Source: Alphaproteobacteria bacterium
GTDB lineage: Bacteria > Pseudomonadota > Alphaproteobacteria > Micropepsales > Micropepsaceae
Assembly: GCA_013140995.1 (NCBI GenBank)
Contig: JABFRX010000270.1
Span: 1 to 39,187 of the forward strand
Length of the DNA stretch: 39,187 bases
Direction of reading: 5' to 3'
Shown here: positions 7,797-16,403 of the stretch, in pieces
Numbering within the stretch: the stretch's first letter is position 1
How the letters are laid out: each line of letters starts with the position of its first letter
Position numbers and translations under genes: made by a program
Notes under the pieces: generated by a model
What the model saw: the letters and a program-made list of their open reading frames with translations, nothing else
Databases searched by the model: none
What the model was told of the DNA's origin: nothing

Positions 7797-8870
7797 ATGG
7801 CCGAAGGTCAGCGCGAAATGCTCGACCGGTTGCGTATCAACCGGGACGAGGACGACGACGAGGGCGGCGGCAATCGCTGGCTCATCATCGCGCTGGTGAC
7901 GGCGTGCACTGTCATCGTGGCGCTTGCGATTTTTTCGTTTTGGCCGAAGGCGGAGGATCAGACCGCGGCTGCCGAACCTGCAGCTTCGACCACCACCGGC
8001 GCAGCGGCGGCAACGCCGCCGGTGGGAAGCGGCGGCGTGTTGTCGGCTTCGGGCTACGTCACCGCACGGCGGTTGGCGACCGTGTCGGCTGAGATCACGG
8101 GCCGGATGGCAGAGGTTTTGATCGAGGAAGGCATGTCGGTCGAAACGGGTCAGGTGCTGGCGCGGCTCGACACGACGCTGGCGAAGACCGAACTTGGCAT
8201 CGCGGAAGGTAATGTGCGGTCGGCACGGGGCGGGCTGGACGCTGCGATCGCCGACAACGCCGAGGCGCAGCGTGCGCTCGTGCGTATCCGCGGCGTCAAG
8301 GCGAAGGAGTTTGCGAGTACGGCCGACCTTACGCGCGCGCAGGCGGCCGCGGATTCGGCGGCGGCGCGTTCCATGCAGGCGCAAGGAAACTTGCGTTCGG
8401 CCGAGCAGAGTGCAGCACGGGCAAGGGCCTTGCTCGACAAGCACGAAATACGTGCGCCGTTCGCCGGTATGGTGACGACGAAAGACGCGCAGCCCGGCGA
8501 GATCGTCTCGCCCTCTGCGGCTGGCGGCGGGTTCACGCGCACGGGCGTTTGCACGATCGTCGACATGAAATCGCTCGAGGTCGAGGTTGAGGTCAACGAG
8601 GCCTACATCAGCCGCGTGAAGCCCGGGCAGCGCGCGAGTGCGACGCTTGATGCTTATCCCGAGTGGGAAATCCAGGCGAAGGTTGCCGCGATCATCCCGA
8701 CCGCGAACCGCGATAAGGCGACCGTCAAAGTGCGCGTCGCGATCGAGACCGGCGATCCGCGGATCTTGCCCGAAATGGCCGCAAAGGTTTTATTCTTCGA
8801 CGACACGAAGCAGGCCGCACCCTCCCCTGCCGCCGCGCCTGCGACTGCACAAGGAAACACGCCGCAATGA
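7797..8870 (+). CDS. Periplasmic adaptor (HlyD/MacA family) of an ABC exporter
   Basis: The 357-residue protein has a short acidic cytoplasmic N-terminus (DEDDDE), one membrane anchor at about residues 28-48, a Pro/Ala-rich linker, a lipoyl-like half motif (ATVSAEITGRMAEVLIEEG), a coiled-coil hairpin rich in Ala and Gln at about 130-210, the second lipoyl half (IRAPFAGMV) and a beta-barrel region (VEVEVNEAYISRVKPGQ). This is the classic membrane-fusion-protein layout that links an inner-membrane pump to the outer membrane. The start ATG at 7797 was chosen because the mature-like N-terminus begins there. The stop overlaps the ATPase start as ATGA, so the genes form an operon. No outer-membrane partner is present nearby. 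Confidence 0.85.
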   Translation: MAEGQREMLDRLRINRDEDDDEGGGNRWLIIALVTACTVIVALAIFSFWPKAEDQTAAAEPAASTTTGAAAATPPVGSGGVLSASGYVTARRLATVSAEITGRMAEVLIEEGMSVETGQVLARLDTTLAKTELGIAEGNVRSARGGLDAAIADNAEAQRALVRIRGVKAKEFASTADLTRAQAAADSAAARSMQAQGNLRSAEQSAARARALLDKHEIRAPFAGMVTTKDAQPGEIVSPSAAGGGFTRTGVCTIVDMKSLEVEVEVNEAYISRVKPGQRASATLDAYPEWEIQAKVAAIIPTANRDKATVKVRVAIETGDPRILPEMAAKVLFFDDTKQAAPSPAAAPATAQGNTPQ

Positions 8871-9559
8871 GCGAAGCACTGATCCAATTGAAAGGCGTCA
8901 CCAAAAGCTACACGCGCGGCAAGCAGTCCGTGCCGATTTTCGAGCGGCTGGACATGACGATCCCGCAACAGGACTTCGTCGCCATCATGGGGCCGTCGGG
9001 GTCCGGCAAGACGACGTTGCTCAACCTGCTCGGCGGTATCGACAAGCCGACCGGCGGGGAGATCGTGTTCGACGCGAAGCGAATGGACAATCTCGACGAA
9101 AGCAAGCTCGCCTCGTTTCGTGCGGGCAACGTGGGCTTCATCTTCCAGTTCTATAACCTGATGCCGATGCTGACGGCGGCGCAAAATGTGGAACTGCCGT
9201 TGCTGCTCACGAAGCTTGGACCGAAGGCGCGGCGGGAGCGGGTGAACACGGCGCTGTCGATCGTGGGCTTGTCAGACCGGGCGCGGCACAAACCTTCGGA
9301 GCTTTCGGGTGGCCAGCAGCAACGCGTCGCGATCGCGCGGGCGATCGTGTCCGACCCGAAGCTCCTGCTTTGCGACGAGCCGACCGGCGACCTCGACCGC
9401 GAGACGGCGGGCGAAATCCTTTCCATGCTGCAAACGCTGAACCGCGATCTCGGCAAGACGATCGTCATGGTCACGCACGACCCGGAAGCGGCGCGCTATG
9501 CGAAGCGGATGCTGCATCTCGACAAGGGGCACTTCAGCGAGAAGGACCTTGCGGCATGA
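8867..9559 (+). CDS. ABC transporter ATP-binding protein, MacB/LolD type
   Basis: The 230-residue ATPase has all nucleotide-binding motifs: Walker [10 protein letters not shown] (42-50), Q-loop Gln94, signature LSGGQQQR (146-153), Walker [13 protein letters not shown] and switch His204. The EPTGDLD box and short length place it in the MacB/LolD/FtsE group, which drives mechanotransmission-type export. In canonical MacB this domain is fused to the permease; here it is a separate gene followed by two permease genes. It overlaps its neighbours on both sides by 4 bp. Confidence 0.93.
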   Translation: MSEALIQLKGVTKSYTRGKQSVPIFERLDMTIPQQDFVAIMGPSGSGKTTLLNLLGGIDKPTGGEIVFDAKRMDNLDESKLASFRAGNVGFIFQFYNLMPMLTAAQNVELPLLLTKLGPKARRERVNTALSIVGLSDRARHKPSELSGGQQQRVAIARAIVSDPKLLLCDEPTGDLDRETAGEILSMLQTLNRDLGKTIVMVTHDPEAARYAKRMLHLDKGHFSEKDLAA

Positions 9560-10713
9560 CGCTGATCGAGCTCGTTCGTAAGAACCTGTTCCGCAAGCCG
9601 TTGCGCACGATCTTGACCGTGTTCGCGATCTTTATCGCGTTCGCGATCTTCGGGGTTCTGGCGACGTTTCAGAACGCAATGAATGCGGGAATCGATACCG
9701 CAGGTGCCGACCGTTTGATCGTCACCAACAAGATCAACTTCACGCTGCAGATGCCGATCGCCTACGTCCAGCGCACGCGCGGCGTGGAGGGCGTGAAGAT
9801 CGTGACGCATGCGGATTGGTTCGGCGGCTATTATCAGGATCCGCGTATCTTCTTTGCGGCCATCGCGGTGGAGCCCGCGTCCTATCTCGACATCTATCCG
9901 GAGTACCTGCTTCCGCCCGCGCAACGGCAGGCGTTCATCAGCGATCGTACCGCACTGCTCGCCGGCGAAACGGTCGCCAAGCAATTCGGCTGGAAAGTCG
10001 GCGACCGGATACCGCTCAAGAGCAACATATTTCAGCAGAAGAACGGTTCCGACGCTTGGGACTTCACGCTTGTTGGGATCATCAAAGGCGAGACGGCGCG
10101 CGTCGACACGAACTTCGTGATCTTCCAGTACGAGTACTTCAAGGAAACGCGCAGCTTCGGCGGCGACACGATCGGCTGGATGATCGTCAAGACGCAGAGC
10201 CCGAAAGACAACGCGAACGTCATGAAGGCCGTCGACGTCATGTTTGCGAATTCGCCGTTCGAAACGGAAACGCAGACGGAGCAGGCATTCGCGAAGGCGT
10301 TTCTTGAACAGGCCGGCGATCTTGGCTTCATCATCTCGGCCGTCGTGGGTGCTGCGTTCGCGACGATCCTGCTCATCGTCGGCAACACGATGATGCTGAC
10401 GGTGCGCGAGCGGACGAACGAAATCGCGGTGATGAAGACGATCGGCTTCACGTCGCAGCGCATTTTTGGGCTTGTGATCGGCGAGTCGCTGCTGCTCACC
10501 GTCATCGGCGGCGCGCTCGGCTTGCTCGTCGCCTGGTTGCTGAGTTTTGCGCTGCAGAACGCGACAGGGGGTGCGTTCGGTCCGATGACGTTCACGCCGG
10601 GTATTGCGATCTGGAGCGTCGTGTTGATGGCGATGCTTGGTCTCCTCACCGGCTTGATCCCGGCGCTCCGCGCGATGCGCATCAACGTCGTGACCGCATT
10701 GGGGAGGAAGTGA
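9556..10713 (+). CDS. ABC transporter permease, MacB/FtsX type (first)
   Basis: The 385-residue protein has one membrane helix near residues 18-38, a large periplasmic domain of about 230 residues and three C-terminal helices, the MacB/FtsX layout. The end of helix 2 carries the coupling segment VRERTNEIAVMKTIGFTSQ, which contacts the ATPase. The ATG at 9556 overlaps the ATPase stop as ATGA. With the next gene it would form a heterodimeric permease. Confidence 0.9.
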   Translation: MTLIELVRKNLFRKPLRTILTVFAIFIAFAIFGVLATFQNAMNAGIDTAGADRLIVTNKINFTLQMPIAYVQRTRGVEGVKIVTHADWFGGYYQDPRIFFAAIAVEPASYLDIYPEYLLPPAQRQAFISDRTALLAGETVAKQFGWKVGDRIPLKSNIFQQKNGSDAWDFTLVGIIKGETARVDTNFVIFQYEYFKETRSFGGDTIGWMIVKTQSPKDNANVMKAVDVMFANSPFETETQTEQAFAKAFLEQAGDLGFIISAVVGAAFATILLIVGNTMMLTVRERTNEIAVMKTIGFTSQRIFGLVIGESLLLTVIGGALGLLVAWLLSFALQNATGGAFGPMTFTPGIAIWSVVLMAMLGLLTGLIPALRAMRINVVTALGRK

Positions 10714-11903
10714 TGGGACGGACCTTCACGCAGATCGCCGCCGTCACGATGATGAACCTGCGGTCGATTCCTGACCGGCTTTGGACGTCGCTGTCGACCG
10801 TGATCGCGGTCGCCATGGTAACCGCCGTGCTGCTCGGGTTTCTTGCGTTGGCGAACGGGTTTCAGTCGACGGTTCAAGGCAGCGGGTCGCCGGATGTCGC
10901 GGTGATGCTGCGCAAGGGGAGTGGCAGCGAGCTTAACTCCAACCTTACGCGGGAGCAGTCGCTGCTGGTGGAAGAGGCTCCGGGCCTCGCGCGCGGTGCC
11001 GACGGGAAGGCGCTCGTTTCGCCGGAGCTCTACGTCGTGGTGGACGGGATCAAGAAGTCGAGCCGTACGAAGGCGAACCTGCCCCTGCGCGGCCTCGGCG
11101 TGCGCGCCAATCAGGTGCGGAGCGGCATCAAGATTTCCGCGGGGCGGATGTTCACGCCGGGCACGAACGAGCTCGTCGTAGGCCGCGCTGTGTCGCGACA
11201 GTTCGAAGGGTTCGAGCTTGGACGCAAGATTAGGCTCGCGGCGCAGAACTGGACCGTCGTGGGCGAGTTCGAAGCGGCGGGGTCCGTGTTCGAGTCCGAG
11301 ATATGGGCGGACGTCGCAGTCCTGCAGGGGCTCTATCAGCGCGGCAGCTCGGTGCAGAGCGTGCGCGCCCGGTTGGACAGTCCGGCGAGCCTTGAGAAGC
11401 TCAAGGCTTATTCCGAGGCGGACCCACGGCTGAAACTCGACGTGCAGGCGGAGCGTTCGTTCTATGCCGAGCAAGGCAAGGGGATGAGCGACATTATTCT
11501 TTATCTGGGCTGGCCGCTTGCGATTGCGATGTCGTTCGGTGCGCTGGCGGGCGCGTTGAATACGATGTACGCGTCGGTCGATGCGCGCATGCGCGAGATC
11601 GCGACGCTGCGCGCGATCGGGTTCGGGGGGACGCCGGCGTTTGTGGGTACGATGGTCGAGTCGCTGCTGCTGTCGGCGATCGGCGGTGTAGTCGGGGCGC
11701 TCGCGACCTATTTGTTGTTCGACGGGATCAGCGCTGCGACACTGGGCAGCAACTTCACGCAGGTGGTGTTTGCGCTCAAGATGACGCCGCAGCTCGTGGT
11801 ACAAGGCGTCGTCCTTGCGCTCGTCATCGGGTTCGTGGGCGGCGTGTTCCCCGCCTGGCGGGCGGCGCGGGTGCCGTTGCTCGCGGCGTTCAAGGAGCAG
11901 TAG
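10713..11903 (+). CDS. ABC transporter permease, MacB/FtsX type (second)
   Basis: The 396-residue protein repeats the MacB/FtsX plan: an N-terminal helix at about residues 22-45, a periplasmic domain with the segment GTNELVVGRAVSRQFEG, and three C-terminal helices with the coupling segment DARMREIATLRAIGFGG. The start is the ATG at 10713, overlapping the previous stop as TGATG with GGGGAGG five bases upstream. It is similar in design to the first permease but not a recent duplicate. It ends exactly where the convergent acetyltransferase gene ends, with no gap. Confidence 0.9.
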   Translation: MGRTFTQIAAVTMMNLRSIPDRLWTSLSTVIAVAMVTAVLLGFLALANGFQSTVQGSGSPDVAVMLRKGSGSELNSNLTREQSLLVEEAPGLARGADGKALVSPELYVVVDGIKKSSRTKANLPLRGLGVRANQVRSGIKISAGRMFTPGTNELVVGRAVSRQFEGFELGRKIRLAAQNWTVVGEFEAAGSVFESEIWADVAVLQGLYQRGSSVQSVRARLDSPASLEKLKAYSEADPRLKLDVQAERSFYAEQGKGMSDIILYLGWPLAIAMSFGALAGALNTMYASVDARMREIATLRAIGFGGTPAFVGTMVESLLLSAIGGVVGALATYLLFDGISAATLGSNFTQVVFALKMTPQLVVQGVVLALVIGFVGGVFPAWRAARVPLLAAFKEQ

Positions 11904-12401
11904 TCAGAGTTTCTTCGCGTATTGAATGAAGCCGGAACGGTGCGCGATGCGGTCGTAAAGTTGGCGAGCTGTTGCGTTCGTTTCGTGCGTCATCCAGTAG
12001 ACGCGTGTGCCACCGGCCGCTTTCGTCACGTGATACACATGTTCGATGAGCGCGCGGCCCATGCCTGTGCCGCGGAGATCAGGGTCGACGTAGAGGTCTT
12101 GCAGGTAGCAGGTGGCGGCGTCGATCCAGCCGTGGCGGTGCAGGATGATGTGGGTGAGGCCGCGCGGTTTGCCTTCGTGCTCGGCGAGATAGGCGAACAT
12201 CGGCTCAGTGGGGTCGAGGTAGCGGGCGAATGTCAGATCGTATTGCGCTCTGGGCAGCGTGGTTTCGTAGAAGTCGAGGTAGCCGTTCCAGAGGCGGTCC
12301 CAATCGGCGCGGTCGGTTTTCGTGAGAGGGCGCACGGTCACGCTGCCGTACACACGCGATTGATCGAATGCCCTAGCGTCAAGACCCATGTGCGTTTGCA
12401 T
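11904..12401 (-). CDS. GNAT-family N-acetyltransferase
   Basis: The domain contains the acetyl-CoA-binding signature LYVDPDLRGTGMGRALIEH (R/Q-x-x-G-x-G form) and the C-terminal motif THETNATARQLYDRIA typical of the GNAT fold. It probably acetylates an amine on a small molecule or protein; the acceptor is unknown. The start is uncertain: I used the ATG at 12401 (165 residues), but relatives usually begin near VTVRPLTKTD, which could be reached from a GTG at about 12344, and an ATG at 12389 is also possible. It is divergent from the GST gene at 12468 and abuts the permease stop at its 3' end. Confidence 0.85.
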   Translation of the reverse strand: MQTHMGLDARAFDQSRVYGSVTVRPLTKTDRADWDRLWNGYLDFYETTLPRAQYDLTFARYLDPTEPMFAYLAEHEGKPRGLTHIILHRHGWIDAATCYLQDLYVDPDLRGTGMGRALIEHVYHVTKAAGGTRVYWMTHETNATARQLYDRIAHRSGFIQYAKKL

Positions 12402-12467
12402 CCGACCTGCCCTCGCTCTCGTAGTTCTGGTAAGGCACGCTATCGCACCCATCGAAGGCCGTCATCC

Positions 12468-13250
12468 ATGCTCACGCTCTACGAACACCCGCTCAGCCCC
12501 TATGCGCAGAAGTGCAAGATCGCGCTCCTTGAGAAGGGCGTGCCGTTTCAGTTGAAAATGCCTACAGCGATCGGGACAGGTCAGGTCGATGCCGAATTCT
12601 TGAAGGCGTCGCCGCGCGGCGAGGTGCCAGCGCTGGTGGACGGCGATTTCGCGGTGTTCGATTCGACTGTCATTCTCGAGTACATCGAAGACGCGTATCC
12701 CACGCCCGCCATGCTGCCGCGCGACGCGAAGTTGCGAGCCAAGGCGCGGATGATCGAAGACGTTATGGATACGCTCTACGAACCGATCAATTGGGGCCTT
12801 GGTGAAATACGCTGGTTCAAGCGGGCTGAGGGCGAACAGGCGCGGGTGATCGAGACGCGCGCGGCCGCTCAAGCGCGCGACTTCTTCTTGTGGCTGGAGC
12901 GGCAGCTTGGTGATCAGGAGTGGTTCTGCGGTGCGTTTGGGTGGGCCGATCTGTCGGTCATTCCCTACATCAACGGATCGACGGGGCTGGGTGTCGGGCC
13001 ATCCGCCGTGTCGAAACTAGGGGCCTGGCAGGCGCGGGCGAATGCACAGGCTTCGGTTTCGCAGGTTGCGCAGCAGGCCGTGGAATCGATCAAGGGCATG
13101 GCCATGGTCGGCGAGGCGGTGAAGCAGCGGCTCTTCAAGCGCGAGTATCGCGATCACCGGTTGGAGTGGATGATCCGCTCCGGCGGGCTTGATGTCGTGC
13201 TTGACGGCCTCAAGGCCGATACGATCCGCTTCTCGAACGAATTCAGATAG
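12468..13250 (+). CDS. Glutathione S-transferase-like protein
   Basis: The 260-residue protein has an N-terminal thioredoxin-like domain with YEHPLSPYAQKCKIALLE (active-site Ser/Cys region), the cis-Pro segment RGEVPALVDG and the glutathione gamma-glutamyl-binding DSTVILEYIE. A helical C-terminal domain follows, with WADLSVIPYI in the N-capping position. Such enzymes conjugate or reduce electrophiles with glutathione. The C-terminal 40 residues (RDHRLEWMIRSGG) extend past many GSTs. It is followed 8 bp later by a second GST-like gene, and the pair is probably co-transcribed. Confidence 0.88.
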   Translation: MLTLYEHPLSPYAQKCKIALLEKGVPFQLKMPTAIGTGQVDAEFLKASPRGEVPALVDGDFAVFDSTVILEYIEDAYPTPAMLPRDAKLRAKARMIEDVMDTLYEPINWGLGEIRWFKRAEGEQARVIETRAAAQARDFFLWLERQLGDQEWFCGAFGWADLSVIPYINGSTGLGVGPSAVSKLGAWQARANAQASVSQVAQQAVESIKGMAMVGEAVKQRLFKREYRDHRLEWMIRSGGLDVVLDGLKADTIRFSNEFR

Positions 13251-13258
13251 GGCCGCAC

Positions 13259-14179
13259 ATGAGCGAGATCATTTTTCATCATTACTGGACGTCGCCGTTT
13301 TCGGAGAAGGTGCGCATCGTCTTCGGGATGAAGGGGCTTTCGTGGCGTTCCGTCGAAATTCCGAACATGATGCCGAAGCCCGATTTGATGCCTTTGACCG
13401 GCGGGTACCGGAAGACGCCGGTGATGCAGATCGGCGCCGACATCTATTGCGATACGCAGCTTATCATCCGGGAGTTGGAGCGGCGGCATCCGACGCCTGC
13501 GGTCATTCCGCATGCTGGGTTGAGTTTCGCGCTCGCGTTCTGGTCGGACCGGCCGTTCTTTCAGGCGACGGTGCCGCTGATCTTCGGCGAGGTCGGACCG
13601 ATGATCCCGGAGGCGTTCAAAAAAGACCGCGAGAAGATGTTTCCGGAGCGGCCGTTCAATTACGAGCAGATGAAGGCGGCAATCCCGGCGTTCAAGGATC
13701 AATGGCGCGCGCATGCCGACTTCTTGGAAGCGCAGCTGCAAGACGGGCGGAAGTTCCTGCATGGCGCGGTTGCCACCATCGACGACGCGCATTGCCATAT
13801 GAACATCTGGTTCTTGAAGAGTTTCTTCGCGCCGACGGCGGAGGCATTGTTGAAAGAGTTTCCGAAGTTGGCCGCGTGGTATGCGCGCGTTTGCGCGATC
13901 GGGCATGGCACGCACACGGTAATGGATTCGAAAGAGGCTTTGGCGATTGCTAAGGCTGCGACTTCGACTACGGTTTCGCGCGCGGATGAGCATGATCCGA
14001 ACGGGCGCAAACCGGGGGATCGGGTCAGCGTGATGCCTGACGACTATGGCCGCGACCCGGTAATGGGGGAGCTTGTGTTTTCGACGGCGCAGGAGATTGC
14101 GATCAAGCGGCACGATCCCGCGGCCGGCGACGTCGTCGTGCATTTTCCGCGTGCGGGGTTCTTGGTGATTTCGGCTTGA
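13259..14179 (+). CDS. Glutathione S-transferase family protein, long form
   Basis: The 306-residue protein begins with a GST thioredoxin-like domain (HHYWTSPFSEKVRIVFGMKG, then RKTPVMQIG and CDTQLIIRELE). The C-terminal helical region is followed by about 70 extra residues (from roughly 235) with mixed beta content, including PGDRVSVMPDDYGRDPV and EIAIKRHDPAAGDVVVHFPRAGF, not part of a standard GST. That added module looks like a small conserved domain, but I do not recognise it. It lies between the first GST gene and the carboxylesterase, with gaps of 8 and 13 bp. Confidence 0.82.
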   Translation: MSEIIFHHYWTSPFSEKVRIVFGMKGLSWRSVEIPNMMPKPDLMPLTGGYRKTPVMQIGADIYCDTQLIIRELERRHPTPAVIPHAGLSFALAFWSDRPFFQATVPLIFGEVGPMIPEAFKKDREKMFPERPFNYEQMKAAIPAFKDQWRAHADFLEAQLQDGRKFLHGAVATIDDAHCHMNIWFLKSFFAPTAEALLKEFPKLAAWYARVCAIGHGTHTVMDSKEALAIAKAATSTTVSRADEHDPNGRKPGDRVSVMPDDYGRDPVMGELVFSTAQEIAIKRHDPAAGDVVVHFPRAGFLVISA

Positions 14180-14192
14180 GGGGTTTTGCGAA

Positions 14193-15713
14193 ATGAATAT
14201 TGCTGAGTCCGTTACTGTTCTGGCCGATGCGCCATGCGGCAAGCTTGAGGGGTCGCGCCGCGGGGGCGTTTCGACTTTCAAGGGCATACCTTTTGCGACC
14301 GCCAAGCGTTGGCACATGCCGGAGCGTGCTGAACCGTGGAGCGGCGTTCGTTCGGCGCGCGCTGCCGGTGCGGTGGCGCCGCAGAACCCGACGCCGCTCG
14401 AAGGGTTGATCGCCGGCGGCGGCAAGACGGTACAAAGCGAGGACTGCCTGTTCCTCAACGTCTGGACGCCATCTTGCGACGGTGCGAAGCGGCCGGTGAT
14501 GGTTTGGATTCATGGCGGCGCCTTTTCCACTGGAGCGGGCAGTGTCGGGCTCTATAGCGGGAAGAATTTGGTGACGGCTGGCGACGTTGTCGTCGTGACG
14601 ATCAACTACCGGCTGTCGAGCCTCGGCTTCCTGCGACTGACCGACATCACGAACGGTCGCATCCGCTCGACCGGCGCTGAAGGTATCGCCGACCAGATCG
14701 CGGCTCTCGGCTGGATGCGCGACAACATCGCGGCGTTCGGCGGCGATCCCGGCAACGTCACAATCTTCGGCGAGAGTGCGGGCGGCATGTCGGTCGCCTG
14801 TTTGCTTGCGAGCCCTGCGGCGCGCGGGCTGTTCCACAAAGCGATCTCTCAGAGCGGCAGCGCACACATTGCACGCCCGCGCGAACACGCGAACCGCGTT
14901 GCCGACGTTTTCCTGCGGCATCTGGGTGGTGCCGGGAACGACCTTGAGCGAGCGCCCGTCGAGGCGCTGCTGAAAGCGCAAGCTGACCTCGTCGCGGAGG
15001 TCGATAATCAAGACCCGCACAAACTTGGTTCAATGGCTTTGCAGCCGGTTGTCGATGGCGACGTTCTTCCGTTGTGGCCTATCGAGGCTGTGCGTGCGGG
15101 GTCATCTGCAAGCGTACCGATGATCGCTGGGACGACAACCGAAGAGTGGAAGCTCTGGACTGCGCTCGACGCGAAGTTTCACACGATGGATGAAGGCAAG
15201 CTTGAGCGGTGGGCCGAGCGGATGTTCGGCGATGATGCGGCAGCGCTGCTTGCGGCAGACAAAGACGGGACGCCGTATGAACGGTATGTTTCGATGCAGA
15301 CGGACCGCGCGTTTCGCGAGCCTACGCGGCGGTTGCTCGCGGCGCAGAGTGCGCAGGCGCCGGTCTATGAGTATGTGTTCGATTGGCGCTCGCCCGCGAT
15401 GGGCGGTGCGTTTGGCGCTTGCCATGCGATGGAGCTTGGGTTCGTGTTCGGGACGCATAGTTTGCCGGGTGCAGACAATTTCTTCGGCAAGGGGCCTGAG
15501 GCCGACGCGATCAGCCTTGCCATGATCCAGGCTTGGACTTCGTTCGCGCGCACGGGCGTTCCCAAAGCGGATGGCGTCGAGGCCTGGCCGCACTGGTCTA
15601 AGGCGTCGCCGGCGGCGATGGTGTTCGGCGCAGACTCGCGCGCGGCGCATGTGAGCCGGTTCGAACTGCCAAAGGCTTGGGCCGCCCTGCCCGACCGGTT
15701 AGTCGGACCTTAG
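14193..15713 (+). CDS. Type-B carboxylesterase/lipase
   Basis: The 506-residue protein matches the type-B carboxylesterase family: EDCLFLNVWTP at 83-93, oxyanion HGGAF at 107-111, nucleophile elbow FGESAGG with Ser195, an acid near Glu317/318 (TTTEEWK) and His411 (GACHAMEL). Length is normal for the family. There is no signal peptide, so it should act in the cytoplasm on esters of aromatic or xenobiotic compounds, although the substrate cannot be read from sequence. It follows the GST pair by 13 bp. Its TAG overlaps the stop of the convergent Popeye-type gene by 4 bp. Confidence 0.92.
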   Translation: MNIAESVTVLADAPCGKLEGSRRGGVSTFKGIPFATAKRWHMPERAEPWSGVRSARAAGAVAPQNPTPLEGLIAGGGKTVQSEDCLFLNVWTPSCDGAKRPVMVWIHGGAFSTGAGSVGLYSGKNLVTAGDVVVVTINYRLSSLGFLRLTDITNGRIRSTGAEGIADQIAALGWMRDNIAAFGGDPGNVTIFGESAGGMSVACLLASPAARGLFHKAISQSGSAHIARPREHANRVADVFLRHLGGAGNDLERAPVEALLKAQADLVAEVDNQDPHKLGSMALQPVVDGDVLPLWPIEAVRAGSSASVPMIAGTTTEEWKLWTALDAKFHTMDEGKLERWAERMFGDDAAALLAADKDGTPYERYVSMQTDRAFREPTRRLLAAQSAQAPVYEYVFDWRSPAMGGAFGACHAMELGFVFGTHSLPGADNFFGKGPEADAISLAMIQAWTSFARTGVPKADGVEAWPHWSKASPAAMVFGADSRAAHVSRFELPKAWAALPDRLVGP

Positions 15714-16384
15714 GCTGCTTCCGCTTCGTCCTGCTTTTTTAGTTTCTGCGCGAGGTCGCGGCCGATGACGCGGTGGATCGCGACGGCGACGAGGTCGTCG
15801 GTCTCGACCAGTTTGCGCAGGTGCTTGATGTCGAACACGAAAGCGCGCGTCGGTTGTTCGATGACGACGCTTGCGGATGCGGGATTGCCGGAGACGAACG
15901 CCATTTCGCCGACGAACGCGCCGCCTCGCAGGTGGGCCACCGTCGCGCCATGCACGTTGACGACGGCCGAGCCGTCGCAGATCAGCACGAGCTCGGGGAC
16001 CGCCTTTCCTTGCTCGGTCAGCACGGCGCCGGGTTCCAGGTCGCGCCACGAGCCTGCGGTAACCACTCGCGCGAGCTGCGCGTCCGTGAAGCCGGCGAAG
16101 ACGCCTTGGCGCAGCAGATGCGCGTGTTCCATCGTCTTTAGCTTGCGGCGTTCGGCGACCAGCCAATAGATTTGGTAGAGGTTGATTGCGATGAACACGA
16201 CATCCCAGCCGATGCCCGCGCCCAGATCTCCACCTGAGAGGCGGAAGTAGACGATTTCGAGACTGAGGCCGAGGACGGCGGTGACCCGCAGCCAATAGAT
16301 GTTCGTCAGCCAATATGAGATCGCGATCAGGACATAGGAGACATGTCCCGGCACGTCGGCCCAGGGTAGCGAGAATACTTCCAT
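15710..16384 (-). CDS. Popeye-type membrane protein with cyclic-nucleotide-binding domain
   Basis: The 224-residue protein has three N-terminal membrane helices (about residues 13-28, 33-48 and 60-76), then a cyclic-nucleotide-binding beta-barrel from about 90 to 190. The junction WDVVFIAINLYQIYWLVAER resembles the third helix and linker of animal Popeye (POPDC) proteins, as does the overall order. In the phosphate-binding cassette the Gly-Glu pair is present (FVGEMAF, residues 157-163), but the usual PRxA Arg is missing (NPASAS), so nucleotide binding is doubtful or non-canonical. There is no output domain. It sits between the convergent carboxylesterase and the co-directional alcohol dehydrogenase, 19 bp from the latter. 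Confidence 0.8.
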   Translation of the reverse strand: MEVFSLPWADVPGHVSYVLIAISYWLTNIYWLRVTAVLGLSLEIVYFRLSGGDLGAGIGWDVVFIAINLYQIYWLVAERRKLKTMEHAHLLRQGVFAGFTDAQLARVVTAGSWRDLEPGAVLTEQGKAVPELVLICDGSAVVNVHGATVAHLRGGAFVGEMAFVSGNPASASVVIEQPTRAFVFDIKHLRKLVETDDLVAVAIHRVIGRDLAQKLKKQDEAEAA

Positions 16385-16403
16385 GGGCGTGTCCCTCGTC
16401 CCC

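Noticed and set aside
9370-9555. Upstream extension of the first MacB-type permease frame
   Set aside because: The added 62 residues are a shadow of the ATPase gene; the ATGA overlap at 9556 fixes the real start.
10032-11804. A 590-residue minus-strand open frame opposite the permease genes
   Set aside because: It is an Arg/His-rich shadow of two clear ABC permeases, a common effect of GC-rich codon use.
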